Assembly (NCBI GenBank): GCA_947630645.1
Contig: CANRIF010000015.1
Coordinates: 1 to 34,588, forward strand
Length of the DNA stretch: 34,588 bases
Direction: 5' to 3'
Source of the DNA: an uncultured Oscillospiraceae bacterium
GTDB lineage: Bacteria; Bacillota; Clostridia; Oscillospirales; Oscillospiraceae
Shown here: one piece after another, positions 7,761 to 13,455 of the stretch
Layout: each line of letters opens with the position of its first letter
Position numbering within the stretch: the first letter of the stretch is position 1
Made by a program: the position numbers and the translations under genes
The notes under the pieces: model-generated
Databases searched by the model: none
The model's input: the letters and a program-made list of their open reading frames with translations, nothing else
Told to the model about the DNA's origin: nothing

Positions 7761-9046
7761 GTCCGCCCGCCCCCTTCCAGCTCCGGCGCCTGGGGCAGCC
7801 GCCGGACGGTCAGCTTGCGGATGCGGTGCTGGCGCACGTCCGAGACAGTGAACTCCAGGTCGTGATAGGTGAACTTGTCCCGCTGGGCGGGCATCAGGTC
7901 GAAATGCTCCAGCGTCCACTCGGCCAGGGGCTTGTGGATAAGGGCCTCGTCGTCCTCCGGGTCCTTCCAGTCCAGCTTTTCAAAGACCTCGTCCACGTCC
8001 AGCCGGGCGTCCACCTCATAGCGGCCGCCGCCGACGGGCTGGAACAGTTCCTCCACCTCGTCCTCCTCGTCCCATATCTCGCCCACCAGCTCCTCCAGTA
8101 TGTCCTCCACGGTCACCACGCCCAGGGTGCCGCCCCAGGCGTCGGTGACCACGGCCATGTTGGACCGCCGCCGGCTCATGGCCTGCAGCAGGTCGTCCAC
8201 CTTGGCGGTGGCCGGGACGAAATAGGCCGGGTCCAGCAGGGCCCGCAGGTCCACCCCGTCCCCCTGGGCCAGCCAGGCCTTGATGAACTTGCGTATCTGC
8301 AGGATGCCGATGATGTGGTCCGTGTCGTTCTCGTATACGGGCAGACGGGTGTGGCGCTGGGAGCGGATGAAGTCCGCCACCTGCGCCGCCGGCCAGGACA
8401 CGTCCACCGCCGCCATGTCCACCCGGGCGGTCAGCACGTGTTCGGCGGTGATGTCCGCGAACTCCAGCGCCGACTGGACCAGGTCCCCCTGGTCCTCGTC
8501 CAGGCTGCCCGCGTCGGTCATGTCCTCGATGAGATCATACAGCTCGTCCTCCGTCACGGACACCTCGCCCTCCCCCTTGGAGAGCTTGGCGGCGGCCTGG
8601 CCGATGGCGGTCAGCACCGCCGAGACCGGGGCGAAAAAGCGCATAAAAAAGCACAGCGAACCGGCGGTGCCAAGACTGAACCGCTCGCTGTATTTTTTCG
8701 CGATGGACTTGGGGAGCATCTCCCCGAAGAAGAACAGCACCAGCGTGGTGGCCACGGTGCCCCACGCCACGGCCGACATGCCCCACTGGTGGCTCACCAG
8801 GATGGTGACCACGGCGGCGGCGGCCAGATGGGCGATGTTGGTGCCGATCAGGATGGTCGTGATGGCCCGGTCGAAGTTGTCCAGCACCCACATGGCCTTT
8901 TTGGCCCGGCTGTCGCCCCGCTCCTGGCGGATCTTGATGCGGTTCCTGGACACAGAGGCGAAGGCCGTCTCCGCCACGGCGAAGTACATGGCCATGCCCA
9001 AAAGAAGGATGAGGAAAAGGATAGACAGCCAACTGCCATCATCCAT
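7757..9046 (-). CDS. CNNM/CorC (HlyC/CorC) family membrane protein 2
   Basis: The product is 429 residues with the same domain order as its downstream neighbour: DUF21/CNNM membrane domain (starting MDDGSWLSILFLILLLGMAM, with VAETAFASVSRNR), CBS pair (LPVYENDTDHIIGIL, VTDAWGGTLGVVTVEDILEELVGEIWDE), and CorC_HlyC domain. It is a divergent paralogue, not a recent copy. The pair could form a hetero-oligomer, as is plausible for adjacent paralogues with a 4-base overlap, but that is inference. It is transcribed from a near-consensus promoter about 45 bases upstream. I saw no M-box or other magnesium riboswitch in the short leader. Confidence 0.92.
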   Translation of the reverse strand: MDDGSWLSILFLILLLGMAMYFAVAETAFASVSRNRIKIRQERGDSRAKKAMWVLDNFDRAITTILIGTNIAHLAAAAVVTILVSHQWGMSAVAWGTVATTLVLFFFGEMLPKSIAKKYSERFSLGTAGSLCFFMRFFAPVSAVLTAIGQAAAKLSKGEGEVSVTEDELYDLIEDMTDAGSLDEDQGDLVQSALEFADITAEHVLTARVDMAAVDVSWPAAQVADFIRSQRHTRLPVYENDTDHIIGILQIRKFIKAWLAQGDGVDLRALLDPAYFVPATAKVDDLLQAMSRRRSNMAVVTDAWGGTLGVVTVEDILEELVGEIWDEEDEVEELFQPVGGGRYEVDARLDVDEVFEKLDWKDPEDDEALIHKPLAEWTLEHFDLMPAQRDKFTYHDLEFTVSDVRQHRIRKLTVRRLPQAPELEGGGRT

Positions 9047-9090
9047 TTGGAAGAACCACCTCTTGCTTTCTCAACAGAAATCAATGATGA

Positions 9091-9119
9091 ATTATAGCAT
9101 AAGAAAAGATTCCCGTCAA
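9091..9119 (-). promoter_or_regulatory. Sigma-A promoter for the CorC-type pair
   Basis: Minus strand: -35 TTGACG (9119-9114), 17-base spacer, -10 TATAAT (9096-9091), preceded by TGC (extended -10). This is one of the strongest promoters in the window. Confidence 0.88.
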
Positions 9120-9160
9120 TGACCGCCCCCTGGCGGGCTGTGGAAAAGTGTGGAAGGCTC

Positions 9161-9188
9161 TTGCGCTGGGGGGGTAATGTGTTACAAT
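9161..9188 (+). promoter_or_regulatory. Sigma-A promoter for the small membrane protein at 9230
   Basis: -35 TTGCGC (9161-9166), 16-base spacer, -10 TACAAT (9183-9188). Confidence 0.7.
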
Positions 9189-9229
9189 GCCGGCATAGCA
9201 AAAGAAACACAAAGAGAGGAGAACAAGGT

Positions 9230-9625
9230 ATGGATAAGCCGAACAAGCTTTTGAAGGTCATCAGCATACTCTTTTTCGTTCAGGTGGCCGTCGCCGTCCT
9301 GGACATCGTGACGGGGCACGCATCATCCCCGAAAAGCCCGTGGGAGTGGCTGTATCGCGTCGCCGGGCCCGTGCTGGCGCTGGCGGGCGGTATCGTGGGT
9401 CTGAAGGGCAGGTATGCCGCGGCGAAGGTGGTGGGCATCATCATGCTGGTGATCCATGCCTTCAACGGGCTGGTGGGCATCCTCGTGCCGCTGCAGGATG
9501 TCTACGAGGCCTCCCAGATCAACGGCAGCGGGTTTTACCAGGCCCTTGTCAATGCGAGCGGAGGGGTGGTCCTGCCGATCCTGTACCTTTGGGGCGTCCA
9601 CAAAGGCCCCGCGCCGGAGAAGTGA
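9230..9625 (+). CDS. Four-helix membrane protein of unknown function
   Basis: The product is 131 residues. It begins MDKPNKLLKVISILFFVQVAV and has four predicted membrane segments (about residues 8-25, 43-60, 66-88 and 109-125), with short polar loops. No known motif was recognised. The start is set by an AGAGAGGAG site before the ATG; the frame extends upstream into the promoter and that part is discarded. It is monocistronic, with promoter 9161-9188 and terminator 9645-9676, and divergent from the CorC-type pair. Comparable DUF-type four-helix proteins are common in Clostridia, but I cannot assign a family. Confidence 0.8.
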   Translation: MDKPNKLLKVISILFFVQVAVAVLDIVTGHASSPKSPWEWLYRVAGPVLALAGGIVGLKGRYAAAKVVGIIMLVIHAFNGLVGILVPLQDVYEASQINGSGFYQALVNASGGVVLPILYLWGVHKGPAPEK

Positions 9626-9644
9626 TACCTGCGTATATATGAAC

Positions 9645-9676
9645 GGGAGCCTGCCGCGGCAGGCTCCCTTTTTTTC
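9645..9676 (+). terminator. Rho-independent terminator
   Basis: Stem GGGAGCCTGCC / GGCAGGCTCCC with a tight CGCG-type loop, followed by TTTTTTT. Confidence 0.93.
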
Positions 9677-9704
9677 GCCGCTGGTCCCGGCGGAGAGACG
9701 GCCC

Positions 9705-9732
9705 TTGCAAACGGCGGCGGTTGTGGTATCCT
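9705..9732 (+). promoter_or_regulatory. Probable promoter for the HAD hydrolase
   Basis: -35 TTGCAA (9705-9710), 16-base spacer, -10 TATCCT (9727-9732). Confidence 0.55.
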
Positions 9733-9774
9733 AAGGGCAGGGCCGGCGGCCTGCCGGGGAAAGGAGCGGGAGCG

Positions 9775-10512
9775 ATGGCGTTTCAAAACTGCATTTTCGA
9801 CCTCTACGGCACCCTGGTGGACATCCGCACCGACGAGGAGGACCCGGCGCTGTGGGCGGCCATGGCGGACTACTACCGGGACCGGGGCGCGGACTACCGG
9901 CCGGAGGCGCTGCGTGCGGCCTATCTGGCCGAGGCCCGGCGGCTGGAGCGGGCCGCGGCGGCCCGGCTCGGCGGGGACGACGCCCACCCGGAGATACGGC
10001 TGGAGCAGGTGTTCCAGGCGCTCTTCACCCAAAAGGGCGTCCCGGCGGCGCCGGACGAGGCGGCGGCGGCCGGCCGGCGGTTCCGCCGCCTGTCCACCCG
10101 GTACCTGCGGCTCTACGACGGCGCCCGGGAGCTGCTGGAGGCCCTGCGGGCCGGGGGCCAGGGGGTGTGGCTTCTGTCCAACGCCCAGGCCATCTTCACC
10201 CGGGACGAGCTGGACCGGCTGGACATCGGCAACCTCTTCGACGGCGTATACCTCTCCTCCGACTACGGCGTGAAAAAGCCGGACCGCCGCTTCTTCGACA
10301 TCCTCTTGAAGGAGCGGGCCATCGACCCGGCCTCCGCCGTGATGGTGGGGAACGACGGCCGGTGCGACGTGATGGGCGGCCGGGCCGCCGGACTGGCCAC
10401 GGTCTACATCCGCTCCGACATCTCCCCCGACGAGCCGCTGCCGGAGGCGGACTATGTATTTGCCGGGATGGACCTGCATAAAGTGAGGATGACGCTGGCC
10501 CGCCGGCCGTGA
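9775..10512 (+). CDS. HAD-superfamily hydrolase (haloacid dehalogenase/YjjG-like)
   Basis: Cytosolic phosphatase-type enzyme, 245 residues. Motif I is FDLYGTLVD with nucleophile Asp9 and Tyr11 in place of the usual second Asp, as in haloacid-dehalogenase-like HADs. Motif II is LLSNAQ, motif III is the lysine in GVKKPD, and motif IV is VGNDGRCDV. The helical cap lies between motifs I and II. Substrate cannot be told from the sequence; nucleotide or sugar phosphates are usual for this group. The start follows AAAGGAGCGGGAGCG. It stands alone between a terminator and the MarR promoter. Confidence 0.9.
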   Translation: MAFQNCIFDLYGTLVDIRTDEEDPALWAAMADYYRDRGADYRPEALRAAYLAEARRLERAAAARLGGDDAHPEIRLEQVFQALFTQKGVPAAPDEAAAAGRRFRRLSTRYLRLYDGARELLEALRAGGQGVWLLSNAQAIFTRDELDRLDIGNLFDGVYLSSDYGVKKPDRRFFDILLKERAIDPASAVMVGNDGRCDVMGGRAAGLATVYIRSDISPDEPLPEADYVFAGMDLHKVRMTLARRP

Positions 10513-10518
10513 AAACGC

Positions 10519-10547
10519 TTGTCAACCCGGCCCCGTTCAATTATAAT
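10519..10547 (+). promoter_or_regulatory. Near-consensus sigma-A promoter for the MarR gene
   Basis: -35 TTGTCA (10519-10524), 17-base spacer, -10 TATAAT (10542-10547). Confidence 0.87.
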
Positions 10548-10584
10548 AAAAAGGAAATCACAGCAAAGGCGGTCCCGCGAAGCG

Positions 10585-11085
10585 ATGAATCGTGACGAAC
10601 TCTTGATGCAGGTCTGGCAGGCCCAGGACGAGGCCTACGACCTGATGAACGAATATGACAGCCTGCCCCACCGCTACGGCAGCTTTACGCTGTACCAGGC
10701 GGAGGCGTATATCGTCAACTGGATCGGCCGCGTGCCGGACATCACCACTACGGAACTGGCCGAGGCGCTGAAAAAGACGCCCAGCGCCTGCTCCCAGATC
10801 ATCCGCAAGCTGATCAGCAAGGGGCTGGTGGAGCAGCGGCAGGACGACAGCAACAAGCGCCGGCACAACCTGCGCCTGACGGACAGCGGCCGCCAGCTCT
10901 ACCGGGACCACATCGCCTTCAACGAGTACTGCCAGCGCCAGACTTTCGCCATGCTCACGGCCTTCACCGACGAGCAGCTGCAGGCCCATCTGGCCGTCCA
11001 GCAGCGGCTGAACCAGGCCTACCAGAAGGACATCCGGGCCAGCCGGCGGCAGGGGATAACGACGGGGAGCGACAGTCGTCTATGA
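10585..11085 (+). CDS. MarR-family transcriptional regulator
   Basis: The product is 166 residues with a winged helix-turn-helix: recognition region TTTELAEALKKTPSACSQII (about residues 53-72), then the wing KGLVEQRQDDSNKRRHNLRLT with the conserved D-x-R-type stretch and LTDSGRQLY. MarR proteins are dimeric, usually ligand-responsive repressors of adjacent or nearby genes. The start ATG at 10585 has only a weak AAAGGCGG site 12 bases upstream. No target gene follows directly: the frame downstream is a remnant, which suggests the former regulated partner has been lost. Confidence 0.9.
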   Translation: MNRDELLMQVWQAQDEAYDLMNEYDSLPHRYGSFTLYQAEAYIVNWIGRVPDITTTELAEALKKTPSACSQIIRKLISKGLVEQRQDDSNKRRHNLRLTDSGRQLYRDHIAFNEYCQRQTFAMLTAFTDEQLQAHLAVQQRLNQAYQKDIRASRRQGITTGSDSRL

Positions 11086-11422
11086 GCAGGCTCCTACGGA
11101 CAACGAAGAGGAACAGGCACCCAAAGATGCCGGAGAGGAAGTCCCCGCAGTGGAGGAGTCAGAGTATTACGAGGAGGCCCCCTCCGACGGCGAGGATTAC
11201 TATGGCAATGCACCAGAGGATGACTCCTATCTGAACGGACTGAAAGGCCAGGCGGGCTTCTTCAACGAGGACACAGACCCTTGCGCTCTCGGCAGCCCTT
11301 ACAACAAGTACCCCTCAAAGCATCGCCCCCGGACCTCCCGGCCCGGGGGCGATGCTTTGTCAATCGCGTTGTCTATTCTGTTTGCTCTTTGCTTTTTATC
11401 ATATTATTGTATATCTCTTTAG
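11086..11422 (+). pseudogene. Acidic orphan reading frame, probable C-terminal remnant
   Basis: An open frame in another phase runs from inside the end of marR (first in-frame codon after a stop at 11057) to 11422. Its translation is very acidic (QAPTDNEEEQAPKDAGEEV, then EYYEEAPSDGEDYYGN) and then NGLKGQAGFFNEDTDP. It looks like the charged tail of a larger protein, but it has no start codon with a ribosome site (only a bare GTG at 11150), and the frame runs straight through a terminator hairpin into a nonsense hydrophobic tail. I read it as a decayed 3' end joined to marR. A real small gene starting at GTG 11150 (90 residues) is the alternative. Confidence 0.45.
11317..11362. terminator. 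Strong bidirectional hairpin
   Basis: A 16-bp perfect stem, AAAGCATCGCCCCCGG (11317-11332) with CCGGGGGCGATGCTTT (11343-11358), followed by TTTGT on the plus strand. It probably ends transcription from marR, and the gene converging on it at 11373. Confidence 0.8.
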
Positions 11423-11765
11423 TTTTCTCCCTCGTCTTCGGATTGTTAGCCAACTCTTCAATAAAATCTCTGGTCGCTGTTGTATAATTCCAATCCGAAA
11501 GTTTGTGGGCAATCATGCTTACGTTGTCCAGGAATTCACACACCATCATACTGATGAGCCATAATACTACGGCGATGCCACAGCCTATCCCCGCGTATTT
11601 GAAAAAAATCGACATATTATGTCCTTCTTGGTAGCCGTAGGAATAGGAGTACTTTGGATAACTCGACATCTCCCATCCGTTCTTGATGCTGACCACGGCA
11701 AGTACGATGCAGCCGATGACCGCAAGAACACGATACCACTCCACCCATTTTGATGTTCTGTTCAT
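11373..11765 (-). CDS. Hypothetical two-helix membrane protein
   Basis: The product is 130 residues, starting MNRTSKWVEWYRVLAVIGC. It has two membrane helices (about residues 12-27 and 53-74), a Tyr/Ser-rich extracytoplasmic loop (SSYPKYSYSYGYQEG) and a charged helical C-tail ending KEIYNNMIKSKEQTE. The frame is clearly less GC-rich than the neighbours, which suggests recent acquisition. The start is the ATG at 11765 with GGGAGG 8 bases upstream; the frame extends to 11837 but without a ribosome site. A near-perfect promoter lies about 95 bases upstream. No family recognised. Confidence 0.75.
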   Translation of the reverse strand: MNRTSKWVEWYRVLAVIGCIVLAVVSIKNGWEMSSYPKYSYSYGYQEGHNMSIFFKYAGIGCGIAVVLWLISMMVCEFLDNVSMIAHKLSDWNYTTATRDFIEELANNPKTREKTKEIYNNMIKSKEQTE

Positions 11766-11857
11766 CTCTCTTCCCTCCCAAATTAATACAAAGTAAAACC
11801 ATGAAAACGCACTGCCCAGAGGTCGCGCATCCGTCAATGCAGTCCCAATTTTTCGTC

Positions 11858-11886
11858 AGTATAGCATGCCTTCCGACGTATTGCAA
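11858..11886 (-). promoter_or_regulatory. Sigma-A promoter for the hypothetical membrane protein
   Basis: Minus strand: -35 TTGCAA (11886-11881), 17-base spacer, -10 TATACT (11863-11858). The leader is about 85 bases. Confidence 0.78.
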
Positions 11887-11904
11887 GCGCTTTTCCTCCT
11901 AAAA

Positions 11905-11965
11905 GAAAAACCTCCCTGTGGAGGGGGGATGGCGCGGCAGAGCCACGACGGAGGGGTCGTCGTCG
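11905..11965. repeat. Degraded half copy of the palindromic interspersed repeat
   Basis: ACCTCCCTGTGGAGGGGGGA, then GGCGCGGCAGAGCCACG, then ACGGAGGGGTCGTC. This parallels one half (outer hairpin, inner hairpin, core) of the elements at 3942 and 24651, with several mismatches in the stems. Confidence 0.6.
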
Positions 11966-12029
11966 GAACAAGCTGTACATCCCTCACCCCGGCGCAGCGC
12001 CAGAATTCGTCCGTTCCGCTGTTCCTCTT

Positions 12030-12294
12030 CTCCTCACAGAAAACATTGCGCTGGCGGGCGTGAACGTGGTCATCGTGCTGTTCATCGGCATCCTGATGAC
12101 CGGTGTGCTGGGCATGGCCCTTGGCACCGTGGACTTCTTCGGCTGGCTGCAGGGCCTGGGCGAGGGCATGAGCGATATGTTCTCCATCAGCATCGTGGCC
12201 GCCCTGATCTCCGGCCTGATCGGCCTGATCCGGCTCTACGGCGGCGTCGAGTGGATGGTCAACGCCATCACCTCCCGCATCAAGAACCGCCGCG
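12030..12294 (+). pseudogene. NhaC-like Na+/H+ antiporter fragment
   Basis: The translated segment ENIALAGVNVVIVLFIGILM..., continuing FFGWLQGLGEGMSDMFSIS and then GLIGLIRLYGGVEWMVNAI with TSRIKNRRG, has the layout of an internal membrane portion of NhaC-family antiporters, including the loop that ends in a K/R-rich ITSRIK element. Full proteins have roughly 450-500 residues; here only about 88 remain. The frame has no credible start (only a GTG at 12060 within the helix) and is cut at about 12294, where an unrelated coding piece begins. Family assignment is from memory of motif shape. The remnant status is clear. Confidence 0.6.
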
Positions 12295-12295
12295 G

Positions 12296-12379
12296 TACGA
12301 GGACAGGAACCGGGGCCCGGAAAAGGCGCTGCCCATCACCGTGGGGGACAACTGCCTGGCTGCGGGTGTCCCCGCCTAG
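12296..12379 (+). pseudogene. Sugar O-acetyltransferase (Maa/LacA-like) fragment
   Basis: In a different frame from the antiporter piece, 27 codons read YEDRNRGPEKALPITVGDNC and then LAAGVPA before a TAG. This resembles the segment of maltose/galactoside O-acetyltransferases preceding the left-handed beta-helix end (RN-GPE--KPI-IGDN-W-G-GV). A few bases are missing where the Trp should be, and everything beyond is gone. The abrupt join to the NhaC-like piece marks a deletion junction. Confidence 0.5.
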
Positions 12380-12415
12380 GTGAAAAAGTATATAGAGCAA
12401 TAGGTGTTTTTAAAA

Positions 12416-12447
12416 GCAAGGACCCGCTGCGCGCAGCGGGTCCTTGC
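12416..12447 (-). terminator. Perfect palindromic hairpin, second terminator of the XRE gene
   Basis: GCAAGGACCCGCTG / CAGCGGGTCCTTGC around CGCG. On the minus strand it is followed by TTTTAAAAAC. Confidence 0.65.
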
Positions 12448-12482
12448 CGCATCTATCTCACCGCTGGCGGCGGACGAAAACA

Positions 12483-12524
12483 AAAAATCACGCTTCCGGT
12501 TCCTGTGGAAAAAGCCGGAAGCGT
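12483..12524 (-). terminator. Terminator of the XRE regulator gene
   Basis: Minus strand stem ACGCTTCCGG (12524-12515) and CCGGAAGCGT (12499-12490) with a 15-base loop, followed by GATTTTTTG. It starts 16 bases after the XRE stop codon. Confidence 0.75.
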
Positions 12525-12539
12525 TCGTATCAGATGGGC

Positions 12540-12794
12540 CTATGGCGTGCTGACATCATGCAGAAGGGTGTCGATTGGCACATCAAAGTAACGCGCAAAG
12601 ACGGCCAGTTCAATGTCGGTCACAAACCGCTTGCGCGCTTCGATTCTTTGAATGGCGTTCTTGTCCAGGTCGAGGCCCTCCAGCTGCAGCGCGTCTGCCA
12701 GTGCCCGCTGTGACAATCCCTTCTCTTTTCTCAGTGAGGCTATTCTGCGCCCGCAAAGGTTGTTAGTCCCGTCTGACGAACGGTTGATGAACAT
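12540..12794 (-). CDS. XRE-family helix-turn-helix regulator
   Basis: The product is 84 residues, nearly all of it one Cro/CI-type helix-turn-helix: GRRIASLRKEKGLSQRALAD, then NAIQRIEARKRFVTDIELAV and FARYFDVPIDTLL. There is no sensor or peptidase domain. The start ATG at 12794 has a GGGGTG site. It is divergent from a 73-residue membrane protein across 109 bases that contain two matching inverted repeats; auto- and cross-regulation of the pair is the natural reading. Such solitary XRE repressors also occur in toxin-antitoxin and prophage-remnant loci. Confidence 0.88.
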   Translation of the reverse strand: MFINRSSDGTNNLCGRRIASLRKEKGLSQRALADALQLEGLDLDKNAIQRIEARKRFVTDIELAVFARYFDVPIDTLLHDVSTP

Positions 12795-12807
12795 ACATAC
12801 ACCCCGA

Positions 12808-12828
12808 TTGACATTTTGTGCTTGTCAA
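12808..12828. promoter_or_regulatory. Operator O1, TTGACA-N9-TGTCAA
   Basis: 21-bp inverted repeat with perfect 6-bp arms. It overlaps the -35 of the rightward promoter (12822-12827) and lies 14 bases from the XRE start codon. Same architecture as O2; the centres are 53 bp apart, about five helical turns. Confidence 0.75.
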
Positions 12829-12850
12829 TATGTAAATTGTATGTTATACT
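12822..12850 (+). promoter_or_regulatory. Sigma-A promoter for the 73-residue membrane protein
   Basis: -35 TTGTCA (12822-12827), 17-base spacer, -10 TATACT (12845-12850). It is flanked by O1 and O2. No equally good leftward promoter was seen; the best candidate is TTGCGG-17-TTACAT. Confidence 0.8.
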
Positions 12851-12860
12851 GACCGCAAAG

Positions 12861-12881
12861 TTGACATTCACTAAATGTCAA
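12861..12881. promoter_or_regulatory. Operator O2, TTGACA-N9-TGTCAA
   Basis: 21-bp inverted repeat; the arms extend to 8 bp (TTGACATT / AATGTCAA). It lies just downstream of the rightward transcription start, where a bound repressor would block initiation or clearance. Confidence 0.78.
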
Positions 12882-12903
12882 AATTTAAGAACAGGAGTGA
12901 TGA

Positions 12904-13125
12904 ATGATGGCAGGATGGATTGTGGCGGCGCTGGGGGCAGTTGGTAGCGTTTACAGCTTGATCACCATACAAAATGATATGAACCCGCAAAGCTTGTGGG
13001 ATGTCAGTTACACTTACACTGCGCCGCTGACATCGCATGAGACTACTATGATCGCGCTTGCGGCGGTATCAGTGATCACGTTGGTGGCGGGCATCGTGAT
13101 GATCGTGAAGAGCAAGAAGTCTTGA
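12904..13125 (+). CDS. Small two-helix membrane protein next to XRE regulator
   Basis: The product is 73 residues: MMAGWIVAALGAVGSVYSLI forms the first membrane helix, a polar loop of about 25 residues follows (QNDMNPQSLWDVSYTYT), and the second helix TMIALAAVSVITLVAGIVM ends in a basic KSKKS tail. The start is ATG 12904 or 12907, with AGGAG at 12893-12897. It has its own promoter under two probable operators and a strong terminator. Size, topology and tight repression are compatible with a membrane-active toxin, a holin-like product or a small stress protein; the sequence does not decide. Confidence 0.8.
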   Translation: MMAGWIVAALGAVGSVYSLITIQNDMNPQSLWDVSYTYTAPLTSHETTMIALAAVSVITLVAGIVMIVKSKKS

Positions 13126-13136
13126 TGTGGTAAGGA

Positions 13137-13165
13137 CAGACACAGGGGGACGGAGCGGGTATACT
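13137..13165 (+). promoter_or_regulatory. Candidate promoter for the structured RNA
   Basis: -35 CAGACA (13137-13142), 17-base spacer, -10 TATACT (13160-13165). The -10 lies in the loop of the preceding terminator hairpin, and the predicted start is near 13172. Confidence 0.45.
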
Positions 13166-13182
13166 CCGTCCCCCTGTTTAAT
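13142..13182 (+). terminator. Rho-independent terminator of the small membrane protein
   Basis: Perfect 14-bp stem ACAGGGGGACGGAG / CTCCGTCCCCCTGT with an 8-base loop, followed by TTAATT. Confidence 0.85.
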
Positions 13183-13183
13183 T

Positions 13184-13420
13184 GGTGTCTTTAGACGTGG
13201 AAATAAACCTCCGGTTCTGCTGTGGAAGATAAAAGCTTTTAGCATGAGGCTTCCCGAAGGGAAGCAAACCTTGTGAGTGGGGCACTAAGATTTGCCAATG
13301 CACCCCAATAGAACCACCCGTTTACGGGCAGTGGGGCGTGTGATGCGATGACAAATTTTCAGTGCCCCTTATAGGGGCTCAGCCGGTAATAGCCCCTTCT
13401 AGGGACTCGTCATGCTACCA
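13184..13420 (+). ncRNA. Complex structured RNA, probably raiA-motif class
   Basis: The 330-base space between coding genes (13126-13455) holds no reading frame but dense pairing. GGTTCT (13213-13218) pairs with AGAACC (13310-13315). Inside that, CATGAGG (13243-13249) pairs with CCTTGTG (13269-13275) and encloses CTTCCC/GGGAAG with a GAA loop, and TGGGG (13278-13282) pairs with CCCCA (13303-13307). After that comes CCCG/CGGG with a TTTA loop at 13317-13328, then GCCCCT/AGGGGC at 13364-13378. Unpaired purine-rich runs such as GTGGAAATAAACC and GAAGCAAACC look like conserved tertiary elements. The overall arrangement agrees with my memory of the raiA-motif RNA of Firmicutes, about 200 nt and of unknown mechanism. 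It is not 6S, tmRNA, SRP or RNase P. A cis-acting leader of the CGGC gene is the alternative. Structured RNA: confident; class: moderate. Confidence 0.65.
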
Positions 13421-13455
13421 GTTTTTCCACCGCCTCATGAAAGGAGACACGCGCT

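Noticed and set aside
9047-9120. Magnesium-sensing leader upstream of the CorC-type genes
   Set aside because: The leader is only about 45 bases after the promoter, too short for an M-box, and has no strong hairpin.
11918-12379. 153-codon plus-strand open frame as an intact gene
   Set aside because: Only its last 27 codons resemble a family. The rest is the out-of-frame shadow of the NhaC-like remnant and a repeat.
12904-13125. Phage holin assignment for the 73-residue membrane protein
   Set aside because: Topology fits, but no endolysin or phage gene is nearby. Kept as unknown function.
13184-13420. 6S RNA, tmRNA, SRP RNA, RNase P, T-box or a common riboswitch
   Set aside because: None of the hallmark sequences (tag reading frame, GNAR loop with partner, T-box GGTGG, cobalamin, SAM, FMN or TPP cores) is present.
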